Positions 10,379 through 21,389 of a stretch of DNA of 64,000 bases are shown piece by piece. The notes beneath the pieces were generated by a model that saw only the letters and a program-made list of their open reading frames with translations, did not search any database and had not been told where the DNA came from. This DNA comes from Nipponacmea schrenckii. Lineage: Eukaryota > Mollusca > Gastropoda > Lottiidae. The number at the start of each line of letters is the position of its first letter. Position 1 is the stretch's first letter. The stretch lies in the NCBI GenBank assembly GCA_030562195.1, contig CM060202.1:13144001-13208000 (forward strand), read 5' to 3'. Both the position numbers and the translations under genes were made by a program.

Positions 10379-11500
10379 ATGGGGAATAAGATACGACGGT
10401 TTTTGTATATTGGTATTGTATCATCAATATGTAGTGTTGTGTGGTATTCCATAACCCTACCAATTAGCATAACGTTCGTCAAGCCACGAGTGAGCAATGA
10501 AAGTATACACAATGTGGTACCAGCTCTGAGTAAAGAGAATGAAATAAATGAAAAATATTTGGTATACCTGTGCGATAAAAAGAAATATTGTGGTGGCTGG
10601 GGTGACAGGCAGAGAGGAATAGTTTCTTTGTTTTTACTTTCTTTGGTGTGGAAACGGACATTTAAAATTGTGTTAACCACCCCATGTGATATTAGACCCT
10701 ATTTTAAACCCACCAAAGAATATAACTGGATATTCACCGAAGATGAATTGAAAGCTTTGAAAAGTAAAAGAACGGAAACATTGGATACTATGGGCGTTGA
10801 TACACCACTGTTAAATATGAACATGAGCAGCTCAGAGATTGCGGATGTGTTGTACGTTAAAACAAATTGCTATAATTTTTTATTAATTGCTAAAAAATAT
10901 AACAAGTTTCTACCGGTGTTTTTAAGAAACAAGGGACGTGCTGGTGTATTTCGGGAATCTTGGAGAAGATTGATGATCCCAACGGACAAACTGATTAGTC
11001 AAGTCGTGAAAACAGAGTCAAAGGGTGTGATAAATTCCGATGCCAAAAAAACGGGAAAGGAACTAGTTTGCGTACATTTACGAACAGCACTTAGTGAATT
11101 GATACCAAATTCCTACCAAGGATTTCCTCTTGAGGCTATTCCAAAGATGTGGGATTTTATCGACACACATTATCATAATAAATCTAGGATATTTATAGCC
11201 ACAGATAATCTCGATGCCCGAAAAATTGCTGTTTCTAAATATGGTAAAAGATATATTGGAAGTTACGCCCCTACATTGCACCCAGATGATATGCGATCAA
11301 ATTTAACAGCGGCTTGTAGATCTCAAGAATCTGCTTATGTGGATCAGATAGTATTATCTAAATGTGATGTTCTTTTTTATTACAGACGCAGTGGTTTCAG
11401 TATGCACGCTTCTTATCTCAAAACTAAGTGGACAGATATTTATTCAATCATGAAAAAAGACAAAAGTACATTTTCTATGGAAAAATCAAATCATAACTGA
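10379..11500 (+). CDS. Fucosyltransferase-like type II membrane protein, copy A
   Basis: An intact, intronless coding region of 373 residues. ATG 10,379 is chosen because it directly follows a splice-acceptor-like AG; the open frame upstream has no ATG. Residues about 8-30 form one hydrophobic segment after a basic start, the layout of a Golgi type II glycosyltransferase. CGGWGDRQRG (C71-G80), VHLRTA in the middle, FIATDNLDARKIA, and the C-terminal block ending VLSKCDVLFYYRRSGFS follow the three-motif pattern of the GT-B fucosyltransferase superfamily, which transfers fucose from GDP-fucose. Several N-glycosylation sequons (NES, NMS, NKS, NLT) fit a lumenal domain. The acceptor sugar and exact GT family cannot be told. 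AATAAA follows at 11,517-11,522. It differs from copy B at residue 16 (Ser/Leu) and residue 81 (Ile/Asn). Another GDP-sugar transferase is possible. Confidence 0.65.
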   Translation: MGNKIRRFLYIGIVSSICSVVWYSITLPISITFVKPRVSNESIHNVVPALSKENEINEKYLVYLCDKKKYCGGWGDRQRGIVSLFLLSLVWKRTFKIVLTTPCDIRPYFKPTKEYNWIFTEDELKALKSKRTETLDTMGVDTPLLNMNMSSSEIADVLYVKTNCYNFLLIAKKYNKFLPVFLRNKGRAGVFRESWRRLMIPTDKLISQVVKTESKGVINSDAKKTGKELVCVHLRTALSELIPNSYQGFPLEAIPKMWDFIDTHYHNKSRIFIATDNLDARKIAVSKYGKRYIGSYAPTLHPDDMRSNLTAACRSQESAYVDQIVLSKCDVLFYYRRSGFSMHASYLKTKWTDIYSIMKKDKSTFSMEKSNHN

Positions 11501-12457
11501 TGTGGTTGTTGTATTGAATAAAACTAATAATTTTCGATGAATATTTTGAGATATTGGTTAATGGTGATTTAATTATCTTGATTATGGTGAAAGTTAAGTT
11601 TTGTAATTTAGATTCATTTTAATCAAACTACTAAAAAATAGTGTTTTTATATATTATTATTCATTTGTAATTGTTTTAATTTGTTGTTGGAATTATTCTG
11701 TTAATGTTCCAAATTGTTTATTTTTTGAATAAATTGAAAGAAAATCCCTTTTCAGCTTCAAATAAATGAATTCCAAATACAGGTTTAATAGGTTGTTTAT
11801 TTTTGCATTTCAATCTAGTTTTTGAAGATAGACAAAAAGTTGATTTCAATTCTTTGTATGATTTTATTTTGCATTTTTAATAAAATTAACCCTGTTTGAA
11901 ATTTTAACTTCTAATTCATGGGACATGTATTAAATGTAAAGCATTTTGTTACAATTCAAGTTGCTTCTATTATCTTATAAATAAAACACAGGGTTTGAAA
12001 GACTGTAATAACATTGAAACCAATTTAGAAAGAGCATTCTGGTTAATTATTGTGTAATGTTAAATAGAATCAGATCAAAAATCTGTATAGGTACCTATAG
12101 TTACTGTTTTTGTCGAGGCAAAAATGGGTTAAAATCTGCAAGTTTTAGCCAGTTTGATTTTGATATAAATGAATTCGTAGGGTTCGAATAATGCCATTTG
12201 TCAACATCTATTATAATTAAGCAAAGGAATTCAATCATTCGAAATCTCAAATAACATAATATTAATAAGCTACATCTAGACGAAAATAATATGACGAAGA
12301 AGAAGGCCTAGCGTAGGCTGCTCAAGAAGTTATGGAAATATGCATAATATTAGATATGAACTGACTCAAAAATAAATATATTCACTTAATTCCGGAAAAA
12401 ATTACCCTTTGTAATTTGTGTTGCTCAGTATTGTTATGTGCTTGTAAGATATTCTGC
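11501..12457 (+). other. 3' flank of copy A, shared with copy B
   Basis: AT-rich DNA after the gene, with a poly(A) signal at 11,517-11,522. It matches 51,404-52,358 with few differences. Similarity between the copies stops near 12,457 and 52,358, which marks the distal edge of the segmental duplication. No further gene is seen. Confidence 0.6.
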
Positions 12458-12474
12458 TCATGTGCTGACATGGA

Positions 12475-12540
12475 TTTTGACAAAACTCGGTGCGATCTTA
12501 TGTATTCACCCAAGGATGAACCCTATTAAAAATCAGACCA
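12475..12540 (+). repeat. Dispersed short repeat (GATGAACCCTATT motif)
   Basis: A stretch containing TTTTGACAAAACT and CCAAGGATGAACCCTATT. Related copies lie at about 14,047-14,100, 19,953-20,005 and, inverted, 36,160-36,240 and 36,318-36,380. It is a diverged interspersed repeat of unknown class. Confidence 0.45.
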
Positions 12541-12544
12541 ATCG

Positions 12545-12609
12545 AAAAACATTTAATATAAGTTATTGCGTGGCAAATGAAATTTGTCACGCTTTGTTTT
12601 CGTACGGAT

Positions 12610-12642
<33 letters not shown>

Positions 12643-13975
12643 GGAAGCTCGCTAGCCCAAACGGAAAAAGATAGACTATTTCTGTTTTCACCAATGGTTT
12701 TTATATGGGCTGGAATCAAAAATGAATATCTAACATGAAATTTTCGCTAACCCGAAAGTGGCTAATTGCATAATATGCAAATAAGATTTCAAGCTAGCTC
12801 GGGCCCTAATAGTCGCATCGGTCTGAAATTTACAGGATATAGATAGATAGGCAGCGCAATTAAAACTACATCATCAAAATTTTTTGATCACTTCCGGTTT
12901 GGGCGTGGGGACTTCCGGTTTTTTCGTCTCATGTCGGGCGACCCTGCTTCCCATGTAATTCAAGATTCTAAACAAAAACCAGTATATTTTAGCTATACTA
13001 AATGATTTTAATCCCCTGAGATGAAGAAAAATTAAATTGAATGTTGCGCATGCGCAGTTTTCAAAAATGGCAAATTTTCTTAAAAATGTAATAAGTCCGC
13101 CAATTATTAACCGATTTTTATGATTTTGGTGTCTATCGAAACCTTGATACTTTATCTAAAAAATGTTGGGAACAGAATTTTGATTTTCTAATTTGAATTG
13201 TTTTTATGCCCGTTCGAATTTTTCAAAAATTTAAAACTCTATATCTCGTGACCTTGACCTTCAATGACCTTGACATTTGAGATGTAGAATGTCCTTGACC
13301 TCAGCTGTCTATAGATGTGCTGATATTGCATGACAAATATTATATTCCGGTTTTATAGCCCACCGAAATCTGACTATTTTGCAATTTTGGACGGTTATAT
13401 TACACTTTCGGGCTCTAATTTTCGGATCGATCTGAAATTTACAGGATATAGATAAATACGCAACACAATTAAAAATATACCATCAAAATTTTTTGATCAC
13501 TTCCGGTTTGGGCGTGGGGACTTCCGGTTTTTTATCTCATTTCAGGCGACCCTACATCCCGTGTAATTCAAGAATGTAAGCAAAAACAGTATATATTAGC
13601 TATACAAAATAATTTGTATCCCTCGAGAAGAAAAAAATTCCAATTGCTAGTTGCGCATGCGCCATTTTTCTGAGAATGGCAAATTTTCTTTAAAATTTAA
13701 TTAGTCCGTCATTTATTATTTATGCCCGTTTGAATTTTTTAAAAATTTGAAAATTCTAAATCGTGTGACCTTCACCTTCAATGACCTTGAAATTTTCCAT
13801 ATAGAATGGCCTTGACATCAGCTGTCTATAGATCTAACAATATTGTTACGCTTGTTCCACAATTGGAGGCTGAAAAGTACCGGAATTGAAAGCTAGCAGG
13901 TTAGAAGTTTCAAAATGTTCGAAATCCATGGGATAACGCATAGTTGCCACGCTCGGAGCTGTTCACAGTTCTAGT
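12545..13975 (+). mobile_element. Solo copy of the array unit
   Basis: A single unit outside the arrays. It opens with GCGTGGCAAATG and a T-run, has both diverged halves, and ends TTCACAGTTCTAG before unrelated flank. GCGTGGCAA at the start and TTGCCACGC at about 13,943-13,951 form a short inverted repeat. NRF1-like palindromes are at 13,045-13,056 and 13,652-13,663. It shows that the unit transposes or is deposited singly. It lies about 90 bp beyond the end of the copy A duplication. Confidence 0.75.
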
Positions 13976-14104
13976 TGCCTTTGTTCTCGAAAACGTGCGT
14001 GCCTCTGTTCTTGAATTCTTTTTGGACACGATAGAGAGCTTCTTGATGGATTTTGATGAAATTTGGTGTGAGTGTTTGATACAACTCAAGGATAAATATT
14101 GTTA

Positions 14105-14290
14105 AGGCCACACCAATTTGATTTGTTGTTCGTCGGAATTCCCGCACCCATTTTTCTCATTTTCGTGATTTTATTTTAAAAAAATAATTAAATTGCCGCT
14201 CTTCATTTTTTACGTCCCGCTCCTATTTTCTAAATACTTACATTTTTTTTTTATAATAAAAAAAAAATCATCGCCGCTCTCATTCTGAAA
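14105..14290 (+). repeat. Left terminal inverted repeat of the 5.8-kb transposon
   Basis: Outer 45 bp are strongly conserved with the right end; the inner part is AT-rich with scattered GCCGCTC and CCGCTCC motifs. Confidence 0.7.
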
Positions 14291-14687
14291 CAAAACTGAC
14301 AAAATCTATCCTTGAATTTCGTGTCGTTCGTTTATTGTCATGTTCGCTGAAAGAAGACACTCGACTCACTGGATCTAACGCTAGAACTGATTTTCTCGAT
14401 TTTCATGACGGTTTTCCGTATGTCAAATCCATTATCGAACGTTTGCACTGGTCAATCGTACATATACCTGAAATCCTACCAGAGAGTACAGATCGAACGC
14501 ACTTCCTTTGTAGCGCCCTCTAATAAAAATTGTACCAATTATCCAGTCTGTTATTCGTATATCAATATTAGTATAGTAGGATTATATACTGGTCAATCGA
14601 AAATTTTCAATTCGCTATGTTTCTTGTCATATTATGTTATCTTTGTCACCGATATTTTTTCTTCAAATTTAAAACTAGATCTATTCT

Positions 14688-17600
14688 ATGTATTTGGTCA
14701 ACGTAACATTTTTTATGATGCTTTTGGTTGTAAGTGTACGGAGTGCATCAAGACTGATTGTGCCATTTACTGCCTACAATTTTGTTAGCCATGAGACCAC
14801 GTTTTTGGAAGTGTTCAGAACTGTGGCGTCCGTGGTGACGGGACCGGAAACGAGAGAAAATGAAATTGAAAAAAATTATTTGAAAGACTCTGTCAAAAGT
14901 GGTGGTATTCTTGTGAATACTCAGTTGACAATATCAATTTGTTCTGAATTAAAACTGAAATATGTGGAATTTGTGATAACCGAAAGTAATTGTAGAGCTA
15001 ATAAACAATCACACTCAGTAGGCCTAGTGACAAATCAACAAACAGCAGGTGAAAATACAAATAACGACAGTACATGTACTAGATCTAGTGGTAAAAATGC
15101 ATTTGATATCTTGATGAATTCAAGAAAGGTACGTGGGATGCCAAATAAACCAGAAACAGGAAAACAATATACTGGACCACAAAAACTATACAGTGACATT
15201 CTTGATTGGTGTGGTAGCTTTGACGAGGGTTGGCCTGCAGATGAAATTCATAGTGCCAAATATATATTAAGCAAGCTATCGAATGCTCTGTGGTATATAG
15301 ATCAAAGTCACGATAAATTTAGAAAGAATGGTTGTCCAGTGCCAGTGATTTTCGAACAATTTTCTGGATATAATCGCTTTGTAGAGCTGAGACACAAACC
15401 TCCTGTCATTTCAGTGGAGAAATTGAACAGTGTTTCTTCTGACTTGACACAATCCCTTAGTCTGCCCTGTATGATTAACCATGGTCAACTAGCATCACAC
15501 ATTGAATCTCTATTAATTTGTCTAACAAAATACAAGGAAAGACTAGAGAAAGACAATCTAAGACATAAAAACAAATATCATGTACGCACAAATTATGAAG
15601 AAAAGGATTCTTCATGTTCTATCCTAAAACCTAAATCGAACATTGATGAAGAATATTATGATCTTGATCTTCATATTCAAGACCATGATTATTATACCCC
15701 TACAAATTTGGAAACTTTTTGTCCACAAGACAAAGAAAAACGCAGAAAATATATTAACAACTTAGTGTTGACCAGATGTGTGATGTTATTTCGAATAGCT
15801 TATGGTAACAACTTAGGTACTTTGAATTTTATATGGCCCCTTCCTGAAATAATTGATACAGATGACGCAGAACATATACAGAAAAACGCTGCAACGATTT
15901 TACAAATCACAAATATACTTCCAAAGTATTCAAGCAGAGCAATGAGGACAGAATTTATGAACAAATATTCAAGTTTTGTCAAGGCCCCTAAGTCAGTTTT
16001 GCGGAATATGTATTATAATTTAACAGACTCAGTTTCTTGTCCGCGTACCGAAAATGAAAAGAAAATAGATGAAAGAGTGAACATTCTTTTATCAAGTGAT
16101 GATCCAGATGTACTTTTGGACTATAGATCTCTGAATGGAAAGTCAATAGATGATAAGTTTGGAATATTTTTTGATGAAGTTGGAAAGTATTTTGAGGAAC
16201 AATTAACACTTTCTTGTCAGGAGAGGAGATATGGTCAAGAATTGTATCTTCCATTGGCTATTTCTGTTGAAGATTTACAGAACACTGTTACTGCACGGTT
16301 ACCAAAAGACACACCAATTCCTTGTAATGAAACTCTCAGATTACAATTTATGCCAAACAACCCTTTTCACAGAACATCTTTACATTATACAGGGCGCTTC
16401 AATGTGAAGTTTCGTGTTCAAACTAGGCAAGCAAGGGTATATCATGCTGACAGTCATTATGTGTCTACTTTATTTAAATATCTCAAAGAGTTTTGTGTAA
16501 AATTTCGTAATGAATCTCTTTTTGTGTGTATGGATGATAAAGCTAACATTCCAGTTGGGGATCCAGGTGTGCCAATTTCAACTGGCGTTCGAGGTCATAA
16601 CAAAGTCTTGACTCCCTCTGAGGGTCCAACTCTCGTTGCAGTGGATCATGATTTTCATGTTGGGGGAATTGTGCCATCAGTTACTTTTGTTTGTGATACT
16701 CCTGAAAATGCTGCTGATAGTTTTTTTCAAGGAAATATATTTGTAACCTCCAAGGACAAAGTATTTGAACCCTCAAATGCTTTCCGGCATGCTACAGAGT
16801 TAACTCATGTTCTAAGAGAAAACTTCTCTAGTGATTGTGTCAATCTTGACAAGCCAGTATTATGTATTCTCACTGATGGTGGTCCTGATCACAGGCTAAC
16901 ATACGAAACGGTAAAGGCTTCTTTAGCTCAGCTATTCATGCAATTGGACCTGGATGTATTAATATGTATACGGACAGCCCCTAATCATAGTTGGCTTAAT
17001 CCAGCTGAACGATGTATGTCGATCCTTAATCTAGCCCTCCAACATGTGGCATTGTCCAGAGATGAAATGTCTGAAAGATTAGAAAAGGCAATTAAACATA
17101 AATCCAGTCTTAATGCTATTAGAAATCTTGCTAAGAGTGACACTAATTTAGACTTAGAAAAAGCATTCTCAGAGAGTATGAATAATGTGATTGAATTAGT
17201 CAATAATAGATTTAGCCACATGAAATTGAAAGGAAATCCTTTAAAGGTTTACAGAGGAATTCATGAAGAAGAAATAGAGGATCATTTAGACATAATTAGG
17301 ACGACAACTGGAGCAGATAAAGATCATGTATATTCCCATGCTACCTCCAAAGAGATCCGGAATTCTAAAGAATTTCAGGTACTGTACCTACATTTCATAC
17401 AAATGTTATATAAGGATGATGTATCTATATTATCCCCTCATCATCAATGTCTATCAAAAAGTCTTTCAGCACTTGATTGTGAACGCTGTAGGCTTATACT
17501 TGGTAGATATTTTCCAATGTTTACTGATTTGCCTCTCTATATTGCTGAAATAGGCCAGCTGTACACATCTTGACACCTAAGTGTATAAGTTGAACTACTG

Positions 17601-18991
17601 CTATTTATTCAAGATACATATACCCATGATGTTGATCAGGTCCATAATATTTGAGAATTGACAGTATTTCGTTTACAGGCATATTTATTTTCATGTTACT
17701 AATGATTGATGTAATAAATTTTGTAGGAGTTCCTGAATATCCATGGTTATTCAACTCACTATAGTTTCCAGCTTAAGAAATGTCAGTCTGATAACACTTG
17801 TAGTTACTGTACTTTAAATCCAGTCCGTCTTGATGATGAAACTTTCAAAAATATGCATCTTCTGCCTTGTCCTGTACCAAAAGCTGATGGTCATTATAAA
17901 TCGTTCTCTGAGGTTTGTTGTTTCACATATTCTTCATAAAATACATAAGGCAATATTATAATTAATTGCAAATGAGATGATATTGCAAATGAAGAGGTTT
18001 TTTAAATGGATGTAGTTGAAAGGTTATAATTGCAAATTTATAGTCTGATATAGTCAAAATATTGTCTGTTATAAAACAAAACAGTTACTTACCGTGATGT
18101 AAATTTTCAGGTTTATGGTTCAGATGTAGATGACAGATACAGACCATCACTGAAATCTAATGATTTCAGTGATGAAGATATTGATTATGATAAAAAGAAT
18201 AGAGATCTTTTTAAAGTTGTAAAGATCAGAGATGTTATTATGTGTGGTGAATGTGATAAACCTAGACTGGTATATTCTCATGAAAAATTATGCCGTGAAC
18301 AGGTATGCATTTTAATCATAGACATTCACATAATAGCATTCTGAAGCGGTCAGTAAATAAAAATTTCTCAAGAATTTCTCACTTTTGACTCCCAAAAATG
18401 GTACCTTATTTTGCTGTAGGTGGGTATATCCATCCATTTGCTATATATTCAAAATACATCCTGTGTTATATATTTATTCATTTCTTTAAAAGAGTGAGCT
18501 GGATAGTGACAACTATTTTATCACGTAAAATTAAACTTGGTAAATACAGTACTTTTGCTTTGAAATCTCTGAATGATTTACACAATTTGCAACCTCAATT
18601 TGGTTTAAAACTCAGTCCAAAAATTCAATTTGCACTTTACTTAAAATATAATATTGCATTTTGTTTTTAGGAAGAAGAACTTAAGAGGTATAAGGAATCT
18701 AAAACCTACATATGTGGAGATAAAATCCCAGATCATTTACAAGTTGTGATGAAATGTTGTTTAATGTGTAAAACAGAAATCGAAACGGCCTATTACAGTA
18801 ATAATAGTCGACACGTATTCCCGCCAGTGTGTTTTTACTGTGGAAAATTGGAAAATCTAGTCAATGAATATAATGAAACTATTTCTGATCTATATGATCA
18901 GTTTTCTGTTGTGCGACCAATATGCACTGGATGTTTCTCAGCTGGGTTAAAACCCAAAACCTGGGGGAAAAAATTTTTTAGAAGCCAGTGA
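14688..18991 (+). CDS. Candidate DDE transposase, four exons
   Basis: Proposed exons are 14,688-17,378, 17,727-17,912, 18,111-18,302 and 18,671-18,991, all joined in phase 0 at GT-AG sites (donors GTACTG, GTTTGT and GTATGC; acceptors TTTTGTAG, TTTTCAG and TTTTTAG), giving about 1,129 residues. Exon 1 has NAFDILM near residue 137, a conserved-looking central region, and three acidic motifs: MDDKAN (D616), LTDGGPDHR (D730) and LNPAERCMS (E774). This pattern and spacing suit an RNase H-fold DDE transposase. Exons 2-4 add paired cysteines (TCSYC, CGECDKPR, CCLMC, CFYCG, CTGCF), probably zinc-binding. Similar uncharacterised proteins are familiar to me from cnidarians and molluscs, but I know no assigned function. 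The start is uncertain; the first 60-100 residues look weak. The gene sits inside matching inverted repeats, which supports a transposase role. Confidence 0.6.
17379..17573 (+). other. Intron 1 start that stays open in frame (alternative C-terminus)
   Basis: If the first intron of the transposase-like gene is not removed, translation continues for 64 more codons, including LDCERCRLILG, to a stop at 17,571-17,573. The donor CAG-GTACTG at 17,379 is good and the downstream exons are clearly coding, so splicing is preferred. A short isoform without the cysteine-rich tail remains possible. Confidence 0.4.
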
Positions 18992-19704
18992 ATTAATTGT
19001 TGAGCCATGTCTGTCTCCTAGTATTTTCTTGTGCTCACAGCCTTTAAGTTTCAACAAATCTTTTTGTTTTTTTAAAAGATACCTATTGATTTGATTGTGG
19101 TCAGTATTGCTTTTGTGCTCAGTAGTGAAAAACATGTAATAAGTTCATAATTTCTCCCTTTGCTGGTTAATAATAAGCTTAAGTACTTTTTTAAGATCCT
19201 TCAATTTTTTTATGTTGTTTATTACCAAGTTAAACCTAAGATAACTGTTGTTAGATTGATAAAGATCTGATGCATTGTTGTATTTTACTGTTTCCTTTCA
19301 AAATTCTCTTCAAAATTACTTCAATTGTTCTTATTCAAATCTAAATACTAGAATGCGAAAGTCAACGATTACAAATTGAACTGGAACTTTGAAATTAGCA
19401 TGTCAAACATATGATATAATGCTATTTAAAACTTCTGGTTAATTCATTCTGAATGCTTACAGTATTTGTTTTTAGGGCTGTACTGGTACAGTTCTTATTT
19501 TCATATTTTAAAGATTTTGAAAGATTTTTAGAGTAAGATTGTAATTTTTAAGATTTTGGATCAGTCTACTATAAGGAATACTGGAGTTGAGGCACTCCAG
19601 AATACTCAATATAGTTTTGTATATGTTATACTCTAAAGTGAAGAGTTCTAATGTTATGTTAAAACGAAACCTTGTTATATTACTTGTAACATTCTAAACT
19701 TTTC

Positions 19705-19893
19705 GCTCCTCTCTTTAACATTTCAGTATTTATTTTTTTATAATAAAAAAATGTTCGCTCGCACCATTCAATTTCTCTTATTTTCAATTTTTGTAATTCT
19801 TAAATTTTAAATTTAAAAAAAAAATTTCGCTCGCTCGCTCCTATTTTGGAGGGTAGAATTCCCGAAGAACAACAAATTATTTTGGTGTGGCCT
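19705..19893 (-). repeat. Right terminal inverted repeat of the 5.8-kb transposon
   Basis: Inverted counterpart of 14,105-14,290. It ends TTGGTGTGGCCT and has CGCTCGCTCGCTCC subterminal motifs. Confidence 0.7.
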
Positions 19894-20559
19894 AAACACA
19901 AACTAATCGAAAATAATTTACTGCGAGTGATTGCCCTTGTTGATGGATTTGATGAAACTTGTTGTCAGTTTTCTCATCTGCCAAGGATGAACTTTTATTA
20001 AAAAATAGAAGAATCTTTCATTTACCGATAATGTGGGCGTATTACGATGGCCAACGCTATTTTTATAGAAAATATCATAAGGTTTTCTAAACATTCAAAG
20101 AATATGAAATCCGAGAAGGCTGCCGAACAAAACTGGTTGTGGGATATTTTCGCTAATACATGCAATGAATGTTTATTGAGACAATTTAAAATATTATGTA
20201 ATCATCGAATGCGTTTTTTATATGCCAAAATTTAAGATAGCGAAGCACGGTGACATACATCCACCAACAGCTTTGATTGCAAGTTCAATTCATTGTTTTT
20301 TGTCCATTCACATTTGGTTCAGATCTATTTTATAAAGAAATTTTCAGCAGACAAAGTAAAAATCAAAAGAATCCATATATTAAATAAATATATAATTAGT
20401 TTTAGTCCAAAGTACGGTAGAGACAATATATTAGAATAAACGATTTTAGCACTAAAAATGTGTCTCTGTTTTCTCAACTTGTTGTTATTCTTCGTCGGAC
20501 GAAGTGTGTACATAGGCCTATAAATGCAGGACTTTAAAAAAAAACTGCGATGCAAATAA
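19894..20559. other. Non-coding flank of the transposon
   Basis: Contains one copy of the dispersed GATGAAAC/AAGGATGAAC repeat (19,953-20,005). Otherwise nothing is recognised; the open frames at 20,047-20,235 and on the minus strand at 20,325-20,555 show no known motif. Confidence 0.45.
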
Positions 20560-20650
20560 ATAAATGAATTTATTTTTTGGATATAATTATGAATCGAACC
20601 CAGACGTGCACAAACAGTCTACAATGTATTAGCACTTCGGACTAAACTGA
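20560..20650 (-). mobile_element. tRNA-derived SINE-like fragment
   Basis: On the minus strand a box-A-like TAGTCCGAAGTG (20,633-20,644) is followed about 30 bp later by a near-consensus box B, GGGTTCGATTC (20,591-20,601). This is the internal Pol III promoter of tRNA-derived SINEs. The fold is not a good tRNA, and an A/T-rich tail follows, so a SINE or tRNA relic is likelier than a tRNA gene. Confidence 0.45.
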
Positions 20651-20864
20651 AAGTATCTGTCTACATCAAAACAACAGTAAATCCCCAAATGCATTAAATT
20701 GGACATTAATGTGCCTGAATGTAAACTGATCATAATTTATAAATTGTACCCTAATGCGCACGTGTAATTTACACCACCTCCTCAATTTACATGCAGCCTT
20801 GAGATATACTAAGGACGGATACTATCAATGTGGAGCAAACTTACAATAATTATAGTAATAGCAA

Positions 20865-21060
20865 CTGCACTGTTAAAATTATGTGTAAGGTGTCACTTCC
20901 TAGGGTGTAAGTTTTACTTTTACACTTGTTGGGGTGTTGTGTGTTAATAACCTGTTACAAAGTGTAACTCATTGCAGAAGGTAACACTCGTGCAGTGTAA
21001 CAGGTATATTTTATCATTTTACACCCGTTAGGGATTGTAGGTTGTAACATTGCGGTTAAG
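20865..21060. repeat. GTGTAAC-rich repeat block
   Basis: Dense TGTAAC/GTTACA motifs, with two diverged copies of a module containing TTACACCCGTTAGGG or TTACACTTGTTGGGG. A similar module, TTACCCGTTGGGGTGTTACA, occurs at about 31,359-31,380. It may be the end of a transposon. Confidence 0.4.
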
Positions 21061-21389
21061 CAATGCTACGAAAGCACAGGCACAGGCATGTAGGCATTAC
21101 CTCCAGTGATATGGAATTGTATGTGTAGTTGTGCAAAAAAAAAATTGAATGAAAAGTTCAAGTAATCATCTATAATCTTTATAATCTGAAATGTAAAAAA
21201 ATACTACTGGTTCCCACAGGAACATTAATATCAATGGAATATCAATTATAATTAATGTTTTTTACTTGTGAAACTGAAAAGTTTAATGGAAAAAAGGGAG
21301 AAAAGGGACAAAGCATGTTGAAGATAATGACGAGGAAAGGTACTCTATAGATAGTGGTTACATCAGAAATAAGGAGAAAAGAAATGAAT
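21061..21389. other. Non-coding, 3' side of Penelope-like element 1
   Basis: Nothing recognised. It probably includes the 3' untranslated part of the Penelope-like element that ends its coding region at 21,390 on the minus strand. Confidence 0.4.

Larger units (their letters stand above)
14105..19893 (+). mobile_element. 5.8-kb DNA transposon with long terminal inverted repeats
   Basis: The left end AGGCCACACCAA (14,105) and right end TTGGTGTGGCCT (to 19,893) are inverted copies. The inverted similarity runs on through the ATTTGTTGTTC motif and into AT-rich subterminal DNA dotted with GCTC-type motifs on both sides, to about 14,290 and from about 19,705. The flanks are GTTA before and AAAC after, so a TTAA-like target (TTAA left, TAAA right) or a 3-bp TAA duplication is possible. 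Inside lies one plus-strand, four-exon gene with DDE-type motifs. No accepted superfamily could be assigned from memory. The gene has no visible disabling mutation, so this may be an autonomous copy. Confidence 0.7.

Noticed and set aside
20560..20650. Functional tRNA gene on the minus strand
   Set aside because: Boxes A and B are present, but no complete cloverleaf with acceptor stem could be formed. SINE-like origin preferred.
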